From: Thermoplasmata archaeon
Lineage (GTDB): Archaea > Thermoplasmatota > Thermoplasmata > SG8-5
Assembly: GCA_030655715.1 (NCBI GenBank)
Contig: JAUSPR010000080.1
Location: 1-9,511, forward strand
Direction of reading: 5' to 3'
Length of the DNA: 9,511 nt
The notes below the pieces were generated by a model. It saw only the letters and a program-made list of their open reading frames with translations. It was not told the origin of the DNA and did no database searches. A program made the position numbers and the translations under genes. This document shows, one piece after another, positions 1-6,004 of this stretch. Numbering within the stretch: position 1 is the first letter of the stretch; the number at the start of each line of letters is the position of its first letter.

Positions 1-473
1 TCCCGTCCGCAATGAGCGGCAACATAGAAACAATACTGGACGACGCGACATCTGGTGATAACTGCACAAACTGGACCGTGGCCAAGACGTATGACAACCT
101 GAACAAGAAGTGGTTGACCTACAGAGTCGGCAGCACGACCAACACGTTCACCAACATCGACAACATGATGGGCGTGTGGCTCTGGATAACCACAAATGAC
201 GGCAACCAGAAACTAACGCTGAGCAGCTATACCGCGAACTCGACAGTGAACGTGCTCATCAACCTGTACGCAGGCTGGAACATGGTCGGATACCCGACTG
301 CAACGAGCAGGGCGGAAACTACCACACTACCGACGGAAGCCGACATGGTGGCAGTCTGGCAGGCTGCAACACCATACATATCGGACCATGCCAAGGGAGC
401 GACCGTAATGGATCCGGGCAATGCCTACTGGGTGCGCGTGACCGCAGACTGTGTTTGGGCTGTGGCACCGTAA
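1..473 (+). CDS. C-terminal end of a secreted/surface protein (5' end outside window)
   Basis: The reading frame is open to the left edge, so the ATG at 12 is probably internal; 156 residues are visible before the TAA at 471-473. The product is rich in Thr, Asn, Trp and Tyr and has almost no charged clusters, which is typical of exported beta-rich modules. It holds a GWNMVGYP motif, a form of the GWNLVGYP-type motif that recurs in large archaeal secreted proteins, and later a YWVRVTADCVWAV ending. No C-terminal membrane helix or sorting signal is seen, so the protein may be released or held by other surface components. A strong hairpin terminator follows 12 nt after the stop. The molecular function cannot be told from this fragment. 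That it is exported is inferred from composition and motif, since any signal peptide lies outside the window. Confidence 0.75.
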   Translation, partial: PSAMSGNIETILDDATSGDNCTNWTVAKTYDNLNKKWLTYRVGSTTNTFTNIDNMMGVWLWITTNDGNQKLTLSSYTANSTVNVLINLYAGWNMVGYPTATSRAETTTLPTEADMVAVWQAATPYISDHAKGATVMDPGNAYWVRVTADCVWAVAP

Positions 474-485
474 ATGAAACGAAAT

Positions 486-511
486 GGGAGGTCTTCGGGC
501 CTCCCCCTTTT
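486..511 (+). terminator. Hairpin terminator with UUCG tetraloop
   Basis: GGGAGG (486-491) pairs with CCTCCC (500-505). A T-G wobble and a closing C-G pair sit inside, leaving TTCG (494-497) as the loop, so the RNA would carry the very stable C(UUCG)G tetraloop on an 8-bp stem. CC and TTTT follow. It lies just after the surface-protein stop and only a few bases from the stop of the convergent macro-domain gene, so it may end transcription from the left gene. Archaeal termination depends mainly on T-runs, so the hairpin may instead mostly protect the 3' end. Confidence 0.7.
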
Positions 512-517
512 CTAATT

Positions 518-1030
518 TTAAAATTTTTCCAATGCGTTTTCATAAGCAGTCTGCACTCTGTCGCTGAAGCATACCATTACTGTGCGCCTCAACGGCACCC
601 CCGAATCCAGGAACTTGCTGATTTCCGAAATAGCAATCTCAGCAGCCCTGTCCAGCGGAAAACTGTACGCACCGGTGCTGATGGAAGGAAATGCAATATC
701 CAGAATATCGTTCTCCACGGCGAGTTCCAGGGAATTCCGGTAGCAACTGGCCAATAGCTCATCCTCTTCATGTTCCCCCCCTCTCCAAACTGGGCCTACT
801 GTGTGGATGACCCATCTGGCCGGGAGATTGTAACCTCCAGTTATCTTGGCCTGCCCAGTGGCACACCCACCTAGTATACGGCATTCCTCCAGGAGTTCAG
901 GGCCGGCGGCATCGTGTATCGCGCCGTCCACGCCTCCTCCTCCGAGAAGGGAACTGTTGGCCGCGTTAACAATGGACTCTATCTCCAGTTTGGTTATGTT
1001 GCCTTTCAGAATTTCGAATCTTTCAGACAT
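518..1030 (-). CDS. Macro-domain protein (O-acetyl-ADP-ribose deacetylase / ADP-ribosylglutamate hydrolase type)
   Basis: This is a single-domain macrodomain of 170 residues, the usual full length for the YmdB/MacroD class. These cytoplasmic enzymes deacetylate O-acetyl-ADP-ribose and remove mono-ADP-ribose from acidic side chains. The hallmark loop NAANSSLLGGGGVDGAIH runs from N22 to H39 and includes N25 and D35, the positions of the catalytic Asn and Asp in this class. HTVGPVWRGG follows in the middle, and the phosphate-binding loop STGAYSFP is at 118-125. One oddity is that the early GDIT motif, whose Asp normally contacts the adenine, reads GNIT (N11). The ATG directly abuts the stop of the flavodoxin remnant upstream, and a GGTG a few bases before it could act as a weak ribosome binding site. 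The two probably share a transcript. The gene converges on the surface-protein gene. Confidence 0.93.
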   Translation of the reverse strand: MSERFEILKGNITKLEIESIVNAANSSLLGGGGVDGAIHDAAGPELLEECRILGGCATGQAKITGGYNLPARWVIHTVGPVWRGGEHEEDELLASCYRNSLELAVENDILDIAFPSISTGAYSFPLDRAAEIAISEISKFLDSGVPLRRTVMVCFSDRVQTAYENALEKF

Positions 1031-1177
1031 TTAAACACCCATGCATTTCCTTCCCCATTCGACCGCGGTCTTTTTCTTCTCTTCTGGATTTTTTTCCAGA
1101 ACATGGGACTGGTCCAGCTTTCCGATAACGGTATTGCCTTCGAAGGAATAGTAAACCACCAGCACTTTTTTTTCCAT
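1031..1177 (-). pseudogene. Flavodoxin remnant with internal deletion (48 codons)
   Basis: An intact short ORF (ATG at 1175-1177, TAA at 1031-1033) encodes 48 residues. It opens with KVLVVYYSFEGNT, the classic flavodoxin first beta-strand and FMN-phosphate loop. It then jumps straight to VIGKLD, a short variable stretch, and KNPEEKKKTAVEWGRK, which resembles the last strand and C-terminal helix of archaeal flavodoxins of about 150 residues. Roughly 100 middle residues, including the rest of the FMN site, are absent with no frameshift. A working flavodoxin is therefore very unlikely. It may still be transcribed as the first ORF of the macro-domain transcript. Alternatives are a de novo microprotein or an assembly error. 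The flavodoxin assignment rests on recalled family patterns, not a search. Confidence 0.7.
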
Positions 1178-1215
1178 TGTCAGTTTCAGCCATGATATCA
1201 CGGGACATTATGAGC

Positions 1216-1238
1216 AGAAGTTCAATAAATTCTTTTTT
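1216..1238. promoter_or_regulatory. AT-rich divergent promoter region
   Basis: This AT-rich tract lies between the minus-strand flavodoxin remnant and the plus-strand TctA-like gene. Read on the minus strand it contains AATTTATTG behind an A-rich stretch, a fair match to an archaeal BRE plus TATA box, and would place transcription start near 1200. Read on the plus strand it has AATAAATT followed by a T-run and would start transcripts near 1245-1260, just upstream of the ATG at 1272. Neither box is perfect. Confidence 0.4.
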
Positions 1239-1271
1239 ATGAAATGGGTCCTTCCCACCCTTGGGAAAAAA

Positions 1272-2969
1272 ATGGGGACTCCAGAATTCCTGCTTGCAAT
1301 AATATTGTTCACGCTTCTGGGCAGCATGGCCGGCATCATAACCGGCCTGGTGCCAGGGATCCATGTCAACAATGTTGCCTATATGATATTAGCCTCGCAG
1401 TCCGCTCTTCTCTCATTGGCTATGCTGGCCTTCGGATGGGCGCAACCCAGTGGTTCCGAATTGGTCATAATAATCTGCTCGCTCGTCATTGGCAATGCAA
1501 TCACCCACACATTCCTGGATTTCATTCCCTCGGTATTTCTCGGGGCGCCTGACGCGGAAACAGCTCTATCGCTTCTGCCGGGCCACAGGATGGTGCTGGC
1601 CGGTCGCGGCTTTGAGGCTGTCAAATGCTCCATAATCGGCAGTTTCGGAGCAGTAATCGGCGCGCTGGCACTGCTCATTCCCATGCGGTTGATTATTGGT
1701 AGCCCCCTGAACGCCTATGATGCCTTTGCGGCCTGGATGCATCTTCTGCTCATGGGCGTGGCTGTGTTCCTGATAATGACCGAACGTGTCAGGCCAGGAG
1801 ATTGGCTGGTCAGGCCGAAGCACTTCGAGATGAAAGGCCATGTTCTGCTTGGCGAATTATCCGCGGAGCAAGTGCTCCATGACGGCCAGAAAGTTTTATC
1901 ACTTTCTGAAATGGATTCTTCTGTAAAAGAAACTATTGCTGTAAAAGCCAAGGTGACGAATAAATTTTCGGACGATGGCATAAGATTTCTCCAGCTTGAA
2001 GACAGGGGCAAAACACTTCTCCTGGAATTGCTTGGCGAGCCAAGGTTGGAACCTGAACCGAACGAGGAAATTGTGGCAATTGGTGTAATAAATCCGATAA
2101 TCGGGTGGAAGGACCATGCTGTGAAACGGGTGCTCGCCCTTGGAGTGTTCCTTCTTTCGGGATTGCTGGGCATTGCCTTGCTGGTCATGCCTGGCATGGC
2201 TTCCCGTAATCTATTCCTGATTAACTTCCAATCAATCGAGCAGGGCACAGTTCTATTGTTTCCGCTGTTCACTGGCCTGTTCGGAATTTCTACGTTACTG
2301 CTAAGCTTGAAAGATAATCCGCAAATACCTGAGCAGAAAACCGAGAACGTGAAAGTCAAACTCACCTTGGGCCAGCAAACGAAAGCAATAGGTTCTGGAT
2401 GCATTGCCAGCACCGCCTCATGGTTTCCTGGCATCTCCGCGGCCATATCAACGATTATTTCGGTCTTTCTTACAAAGTCGCATGATTCCGAAACCGAAGG
2501 GGACACTGAAACCCAGGAATTCATTGTTTCAGTTTCGGCAGTGAACACGTCGGTAGCGCTATTCAACCTGATGGCTCTGTTCGTTATCCTCAAATCCAGA
2601 AGCGGTGCAATGAAAGCGGTTGAAGGCCTAATATCCTCGGAATTAACTGCCTGGGAGCCGCTGGGTAATGTGCCGATGGCAATGTCCGCATTGCTGCTCT
2701 CGGCATTGGTTGCTGCGATTGTTTCGGTTCCACTGGCCCTGTTCTTCGGAAAACTGTTTGCAAAGCATTGTTCAAGAATTAATTACACACTTCTTGTGAA
2801 AAGCGTGATAATTTTGCTACTGGTCATGGTGCTGCTGTTCTCCGGTGTTCTTGGCTTGATAATACTGGCAGTAGCAACTTGCGTCGGCATGATTCCGCCG
2901 TTGATAGGCGTGAAGCGCGTGCATCTGATGGGGTGCCTGATTGTGCCAGTCATAATGTTTTTCATCTAG
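1272..2969 (+). CDS. TctA-like multi-pass membrane protein with a central soluble insert
   Basis: This polytopic membrane protein of 565 residues resembles the archaeal branch of the TctA permease family (COG1784). Bacterial TctA is the large membrane subunit of the tripartite tricarboxylate transporter. Both halves carry the family's Pro-Gly signature: GLVPGIH at residues 25-31, and ASTASWFPGIS with P386-G387. This fits two inverted or duplicated halves of about 180 and 280 residues. Between them, residues about 191-277 form a charged, non-membrane segment with an alternating strand pattern like an OB fold, which is unusual for a permease. I chose the ATG at 1272 because family members begin almost directly with the first helix and the AT-rich promoter lies at 1216-1238. 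The in-frame ATG at 1239 would add 11 residues. No TctB or TctC partner is nearby, so the substrate is unknown. Confidence 0.8.
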   Translation: MGTPEFLLAIILFTLLGSMAGIITGLVPGIHVNNVAYMILASQSALLSLAMLAFGWAQPSGSELVIIICSLVIGNAITHTFLDFIPSVFLGAPDAETALSLLPGHRMVLAGRGFEAVKCSIIGSFGAVIGALALLIPMRLIIGSPLNAYDAFAAWMHLLLMGVAVFLIMTERVRPGDWLVRPKHFEMKGHVLLGELSAEQVLHDGQKVLSLSEMDSSVKETIAVKAKVTNKFSDDGIRFLQLEDRGKTLLLELLGEPRLEPEPNEEIVAIGVINPIIGWKDHAVKRVLALGVFLLSGLLGIALLVMPGMASRNLFLINFQSIEQGTVLLFPLFTGLFGISTLLLSLKDNPQIPEQKTENVKVKLTLGQQTKAIGSGCIASTASWFPGISAAISTIISVFLTKSHDSETEGDTETQEFIVSVSAVNTSVALFNLMALFVILKSRSGAMKAVEGLISSELTAWEPLGNVPMAMSALLLSALVAAIVSVPLALFFGKLFAKHCSRINYTLLVKSVIILLLVMVLLFSGVLGLIILAVATCVGMIPPLIGVKRVHLMGCLIVPVIMFFI

Positions 2970-3024
2970 TATTGTATCCTCATTCAAACTCCATTTTCCA
3001 CAGTTGGGTGGCTTTTTAATGATT

Positions 3025-3069
3025 ATGGCCGGGAACTCCCCGGTTTTCAAGCCGGGGATGAAAGGCCAT
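3025..3069 (+). other. Nested hairpin with two stems and an asymmetric internal loop
   Basis: The outer stem ATGGCC (3025-3030) pairs perfectly with GGCCAT (3064-3069). The inner stem TCCCCGG (3037-3043) pairs with CCGGGGA (3052-3058) around the loop TTTTCAAG. Between the stems lie GGGAAC on one side and TGAAA on the other. A hairpin followed directly by GGGGATGAA is, from memory, a look common at the right ends of IS200/IS605 (TnpB) elements, where it forms the 3' part of the guide RNA. No tnpB is present, so this is only a resemblance. Confidence 0.5.
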
Positions 3070-3128
3070 TAACATGAATCCTGGCAAAGGAAAAACCGCC
3101 ATGCACCATGCAATAAATAGCATATGGA

Positions 3129-3150
3129 ATCAAAGCCGGTTGGCTTTGAT
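3129..3150. repeat. Perfect 9-bp hairpin with GGTT loop
   Basis: ATCAAAGCC (3129-3137) and GGCTTTGAT (3142-3150) are exact reverse complements separated by GGTT. The stem has no T-run after it, so it does not look like a terminator. A TATA-like AATAAATA lies just upstream at 3112-3119, which would place a transcript start near this hairpin. An IS-end palindrome or protein-binding operator is equally possible. Confidence 0.55.
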
Positions 3151-3168
3151 AACTCAGGTGCTTGGCCT

Positions 3169-3240
3169 ACGCACGTAAACTTCTAGCCCTGACAACAAAC
3201 GCCAGTCCCTTTAGGGGCTAGTAGTTTACATTCCGTGCGT
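3169..3240. repeat. Long imperfect inverted repeat with alternative inner hairpin
   Basis: Three stem blocks stack in order: ACGCAC (3169-3174) with GTGCGT (3235-3240), GTAAACT (3175-3181) with AGTTTAC (3223-3229), and CTAGCCC (3183-3189) with GGGCTAG (3215-3221). They are interrupted only by one T-T mismatch and a 5-nt one-sided bulge (3230-3234), giving 20 paired bases in 72 nt. A competing inner hairpin, AGTCCC (3204-3209) with GGGGCT (3214-3219) around TTTA, uses the same right arm. The repeat stops a few bases before the TATA box of the PLD-family gene, so it could also be an operator for that promoter. An IS200/IS605-type end is another reading. Confidence 0.6.
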
Positions 3241-3243
3241 GAA

Positions 3244-3252
3244 TTTAATATA
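3244..3252 (+). promoter_or_regulatory. TATA box of the PLD-family exoprotein gene
   Basis: TTTAATATA is close to the archaeal TATA consensus TTTAWATA, with the purine-rich GAA just before it as a possible BRE end. Its centre lies 26 nt before the ATG at 3274, the spacing expected if transcription starts at the start codon itself. This supports a leaderless mRNA and rules against the upstream in-frame GTG at 3235, which lies before the TATA box. Confidence 0.7.
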
Positions 3253-3273
3253 TTGCGAGTCATTTCCCCAAGT

Positions 3274-5973
3274 ATGAGATTCGGTCTGAATCTTCTGCTG
3301 GGGATGGTGATTGTATTGGCGAGTGTTTCGCTTGTGCCCAGTTTGCACGAGGCATCCACTCCCGCGCCCTCAATAATGGCTTCAAGTTCCATAATCATCA
3401 ACGAACTAATGTACGACCCACTGGGACTCGAGGCCGTGGAAGAGTGGGTTGAACTTTACAATCCCGGAACCATACCTGTGAACGTGACCAACTGGACTCT
3501 CTCAGACCAGGACGGGGATGTGGATTTCGTTTTCCCGAATATCACATTTCCTGCCGGTTCATTTGCCCTTGTGCATATCGGCCAGGGCCAGAACAGTAGT
3601 GTTTTTTTGAATGGAAAAGCAGATTTTTTCATGTGGAAAACCTCCGGCATCTGGTCAACGACCGGCGATGATGTCCTGCTTGCAAATTCAACAGGCTCGA
3701 CAGTTGATTTCCTGTCATATGCCCAGTGGGACGGGTACTATGTGGACCCTGCGCCGGCCGATTTCCCCTATGTTCACAGCAATGCCTCGGCCAGGCCTGG
3801 CTTCACAATCGCCCTTGTTAACGGCGCCTGGAAGGAGTCTGTGCCATCACCCCTGGAAAACAACGGCGTTGATTCTGCACCGGCAATCCTCATAACCGAG
3901 GTTCATTACGAAGCATATGGGCAAAATGAATTCTTCAGGATTTACAATACTCAATCAACCAATGTGGATATTACTCGCTGGTATCTGGATAATAGCAAGG
4001 GCATGCTCATATTTCCATCAGGGACAGTGATGGCCAGCCATCAGACAATTACTGTTTCCCAGAACCCGGATAATTTTGCGCTCCAGCTGCTCGAAATTGC
4101 AGATTTTGAATATGGAAATATCGACCTCAATGTACCGGAGATGTCCGTAATGGGTACAGTGCCGTCCCTTGTCAATGACGGCGGCGAGTTACAGTTGTTC
4201 AACTGCTTTTGCACACCGATTGACGTGTTCGCGTACGGTTATTCGGACTTCGATGGCGTTGGCTGGGATTCCGAACCCTGCCCGGACCTCAGTCAAGGCG
4301 GTGTGGCCAAGCGATATTTCAATGTCACTTATTCTGATACAAATACCTCATCAGACTGGGAAAGTCCCAGGCCATACTTTATTGGCCAGTCAGATTTTGC
4401 AAATACTGTTATAAACTCCGCAGGGGCAATGACATTGTTTGCATCTCCGGACTCAAGTTTCGAGGTTATTACCGGATTGCTGGATTCGGCAAACCAATAC
4501 ATATGGATCAATCTCTATGAATTCACGAATACTATTCTGGCTGACCATCTGGTATCCGCTATCCGCAGGGGCGTGGACGTGCATCTTTTCATGGAAGGCG
4601 CGCCGGTTGGCGGCATCAATAAAACAGAATTGTTCATCCTGAAGAAAATTGTGGAAGCCGGCGGCTCGGTTCGGTTAATGACCAATGACCCGGATGCAGG
4701 AATTTATGACAGATACGAATACACCCATGCCAAGTATGTGGTTATGGACGATATCACGACAATAATGATGTCAGAAAACTGGGGCTGGAGTGGGGTGCCG
4801 CCTTCCAATAGTACCGGCAATCGTGGCTGGGGCGCGGCAGTCGAGGATGCAGCCCTGGCAACATACTTCAAGGCGGTTTTCACTGAGGATTTCAACCCGC
4901 AGAGACTGGATAGTGTGGCCTTTGACAGCACCCATACTCAATGGAATTCCGGAATTAACGGTTCTTACATGGGAACGGTATTTGACAGAATATTCGAACC
5001 TCTGAAAGTGACATCCGCATCCCAGATAATACCGATACTCTCTCCGGACACATCCCTTTCCACAGACACAATACTAGGAATGCTGGGTTCAGCCACCGAG
5101 CGTGTTTATGTCGAGGAATTCTACATTTACAAGCACTGGGGCAGCCGTTCAACTGGTTCGCCTGAGACCACTCCAAACCTTTACCTCGAAGCGATCATTG
5201 AGGCAGCCAGAAGAGGCTGCGAAATCAGAATTTTACTTGATTCGACATATTACAATGTCATGGATTCGGACCCGATAGACAATGATGATACTGTGGAATA
5301 TGTCAATTTGATTGCCGCGGCCGAAGGCCTTGACATGGAGGCCAAGTTGATTAATCTGAACGAGCACAATTTAGGAAAGGTCCACAACAAGGGCCTGATT
5401 GCTGATGACTCAGTACTTATATCCAGCATCAACTGGAACTATCAATCTGCAGCGCTCAATCGGGAATCGGGCATCATAATCGAAAATCCTGAAGTAGGAG
5501 AATATTTTGCCGGAATATTTCAATATGACTGGAAGGATGATTTGACACCGCCATTCGCACATTTCCGCTATAACGATACCTATTACGTTAACACCACAGT
5601 GAACCTGAACGCCTCGACCTCATCGGACAATGTGGCTATAACCAATTATACCTGGACCCTGGACGGCCAGGCTGTTTTGTTCGGGCCTGATTTTGCATGG
5701 AATTTTTCCACAATCGGCCAATATATGCTAAATCTCTCCGTAGCAGACGCTTGGGGAAACAATGACTCCTTCGCCAGAGCCATCAACATTACGAGCGCGC
5801 CCATAATAATTGATAACGGCGACGACGCTGAAGATGATGGCACTTTAAACAATTCTGATGAATCTGATGATGCACTTGATTCGTCCTTCTCCAAGATGGT
5901 TCTGCTTTTCCTGCTTGTTCCGATATTCATATTCGGCGCCCTGGTGGGCGTTGTCATCGCAAAGCGCAAATAG
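3274..5973 (+). CDS. Membrane-anchored exoprotein: lamin-tail x2, phospholipase D-like (HKD) x2, PKD-like domain
   Basis: The 899-residue protein starts with a signal peptide (MRFGLNLLL then a hydrophobic run to about residue 25). Two lamin-tail-type modules follow: one opens with INELMYDPLG near residue 41 and has VEEWVELYNPG soon after; the second opens with ILITEVHYEAYG near 204. Two PLD catalytic halves come next, with motifs H485-x-K487-x4-D492 followed by SENW, and H704-x-K706-x4-D711 followed by SINWN. Both look intact, so a phosphodiesterase acting on DNA or phospholipid is expected. A PKD-like beta domain covers about 756-843, then an Asp-rich linker, then one membrane helix (about 875-895) and a short AKRK tail, so the enzyme should face outward. 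The many N-x-S/T sequons suggest N-glycosylation. Lamin-tail domains are known in secreted bacterial nucleases, so extracellular DNA degradation is the favoured but unproven role. The start is set by the TATA box 26 nt upstream. Confidence 0.85.
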   Translation: MRFGLNLLLGMVIVLASVSLVPSLHEASTPAPSIMASSSIIINELMYDPLGLEAVEEWVELYNPGTIPVNVTNWTLSDQDGDVDFVFPNITFPAGSFALVHIGQGQNSSVFLNGKADFFMWKTSGIWSTTGDDVLLANSTGSTVDFLSYAQWDGYYVDPAPADFPYVHSNASARPGFTIALVNGAWKESVPSPLENNGVDSAPAILITEVHYEAYGQNEFFRIYNTQSTNVDITRWYLDNSKGMLIFPSGTVMASHQTITVSQNPDNFALQLLEIADFEYGNIDLNVPEMSVMGTVPSLVNDGGELQLFNCFCTPIDVFAYGYSDFDGVGWDSEPCPDLSQGGVAKRYFNVTYSDTNTSSDWESPRPYFIGQSDFANTVINSAGAMTLFASPDSSFEVITGLLDSANQYIWINLYEFTNTILADHLVSAIRRGVDVHLFMEGAPVGGINKTELFILKKIVEAGGSVRLMTNDPDAGIYDRYEYTHAKYVVMDDITTIMMSENWGWSGVPPSNSTGNRGWGAAVEDAALATYFKAVFTEDFNPQRLDSVAFDSTHTQWNSGINGSYMGTVFDRIFEPLKVTSASQIIPILSPDTSLSTDTILGMLGSATERVYVEEFYIYKHWGSRSTGSPETTPNLYLEAIIEAARRGCEIRILLDSTYYNVMDSDPIDNDDTVEYVNLIAAAEGLDMEAKLINLNEHNLGKVHNKGLIADDSVLISSINWNYQSAALNRESGIIIENPEVGEYFAGIFQYDWKDDLTPPFAHFRYNDTYYVNTTVNLNASTSSDNVAITNYTWTLDGQAVLFGPDFAWNFSTIGQYMLNLSVADAWGNNDSFARAINITSAPIIIDNGDDAEDDGTLNNSDESDDALDSSFSKMVLLFLLVPIFIFGALVGVVIAKRK

Positions 5974-5983
5974 GTATTTACAT
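5974..5983 (+). promoter_or_regulatory. TATA-like box of the EF-Tu-like gene
   Basis: GTATTTACAT begins directly after the stop codon of the PLD-family gene, preceded by the A-rich GCAAATAG. Its centre is about 26 nt before the ATG at 6005, again fitting a leaderless transcript. The gene therefore probably has its own promoter and is not only read through from upstream. Confidence 0.5.
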
Positions 5984-6004
5984 CCCGAGTCATTGCGCCC
6001 TTTC

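Larger units (their letters stand above)
2970..3243. other. Gene-free spacer with several hairpins, possibly a non-autonomous IS remnant or ncRNA
   Basis: No convincing ORF is present in this stretch of about 270 bp. It holds a CTTTTTAAT run (3011-3020) that could terminate the TctA-like gene or act as a TATA box, a nested hairpin at 3025-3069, a TATA-like AATAAATA at 3112-3119, a perfect 9-bp hairpin at 3129-3150, and a long imperfect inverted repeat at 3169-3240. The density of structure is far above that of the other spacers here. The style of the hairpins recalls the subterminal ends of IS200/IS605 elements and their transposase-less derivatives, but no tnpA or tnpB coding sequence is seen. 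A structured RNA is the main alternative. Confidence 0.35.

Noticed and set aside
1023..1364. Minus-strand ORF of 113 codons across the divergent promoter region
   Set aside because: It overlaps the start of the TctA-like gene, has no recognisable motif, and runs in a different frame over the flavodoxin remnant, whose protein pattern is recognisable.
1715..2593. Minus-strand ORF of 292 codons opposite the TctA-like gene
   Set aside because: Its product is Ser/Arg/Pro-rich and lacks domain patterns. The plus strand encodes clear membrane helices and Pro-Gly motifs, so this is a frame shadow.
3025..3240. CRISPR array in the hairpin-rich spacer
   Set aside because: There are several different hairpins but no direct repeat recurring at regular spacing, and no cas gene is in the window.
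3025..3240. tRNA gene in the spacer
   Set aside because: No cloverleaf with a T-loop GTTC-type motif and a matching acceptor stem could be assembled from the stems present.
3235..3273. GTG at 3235 as start of the PLD-family exoprotein
   Set aside because: It lies upstream of the TATA box and inside the inverted repeat. The ATG at 3274 starts a good signal peptide at leaderless spacing.
5858..6004. N-terminal extension of the EF-Tu-like protein
   Set aside because: It lies within the 3' end of the PLD-family gene in another frame and looks like translated noise. The promoter and homology support the ATG at 6005.
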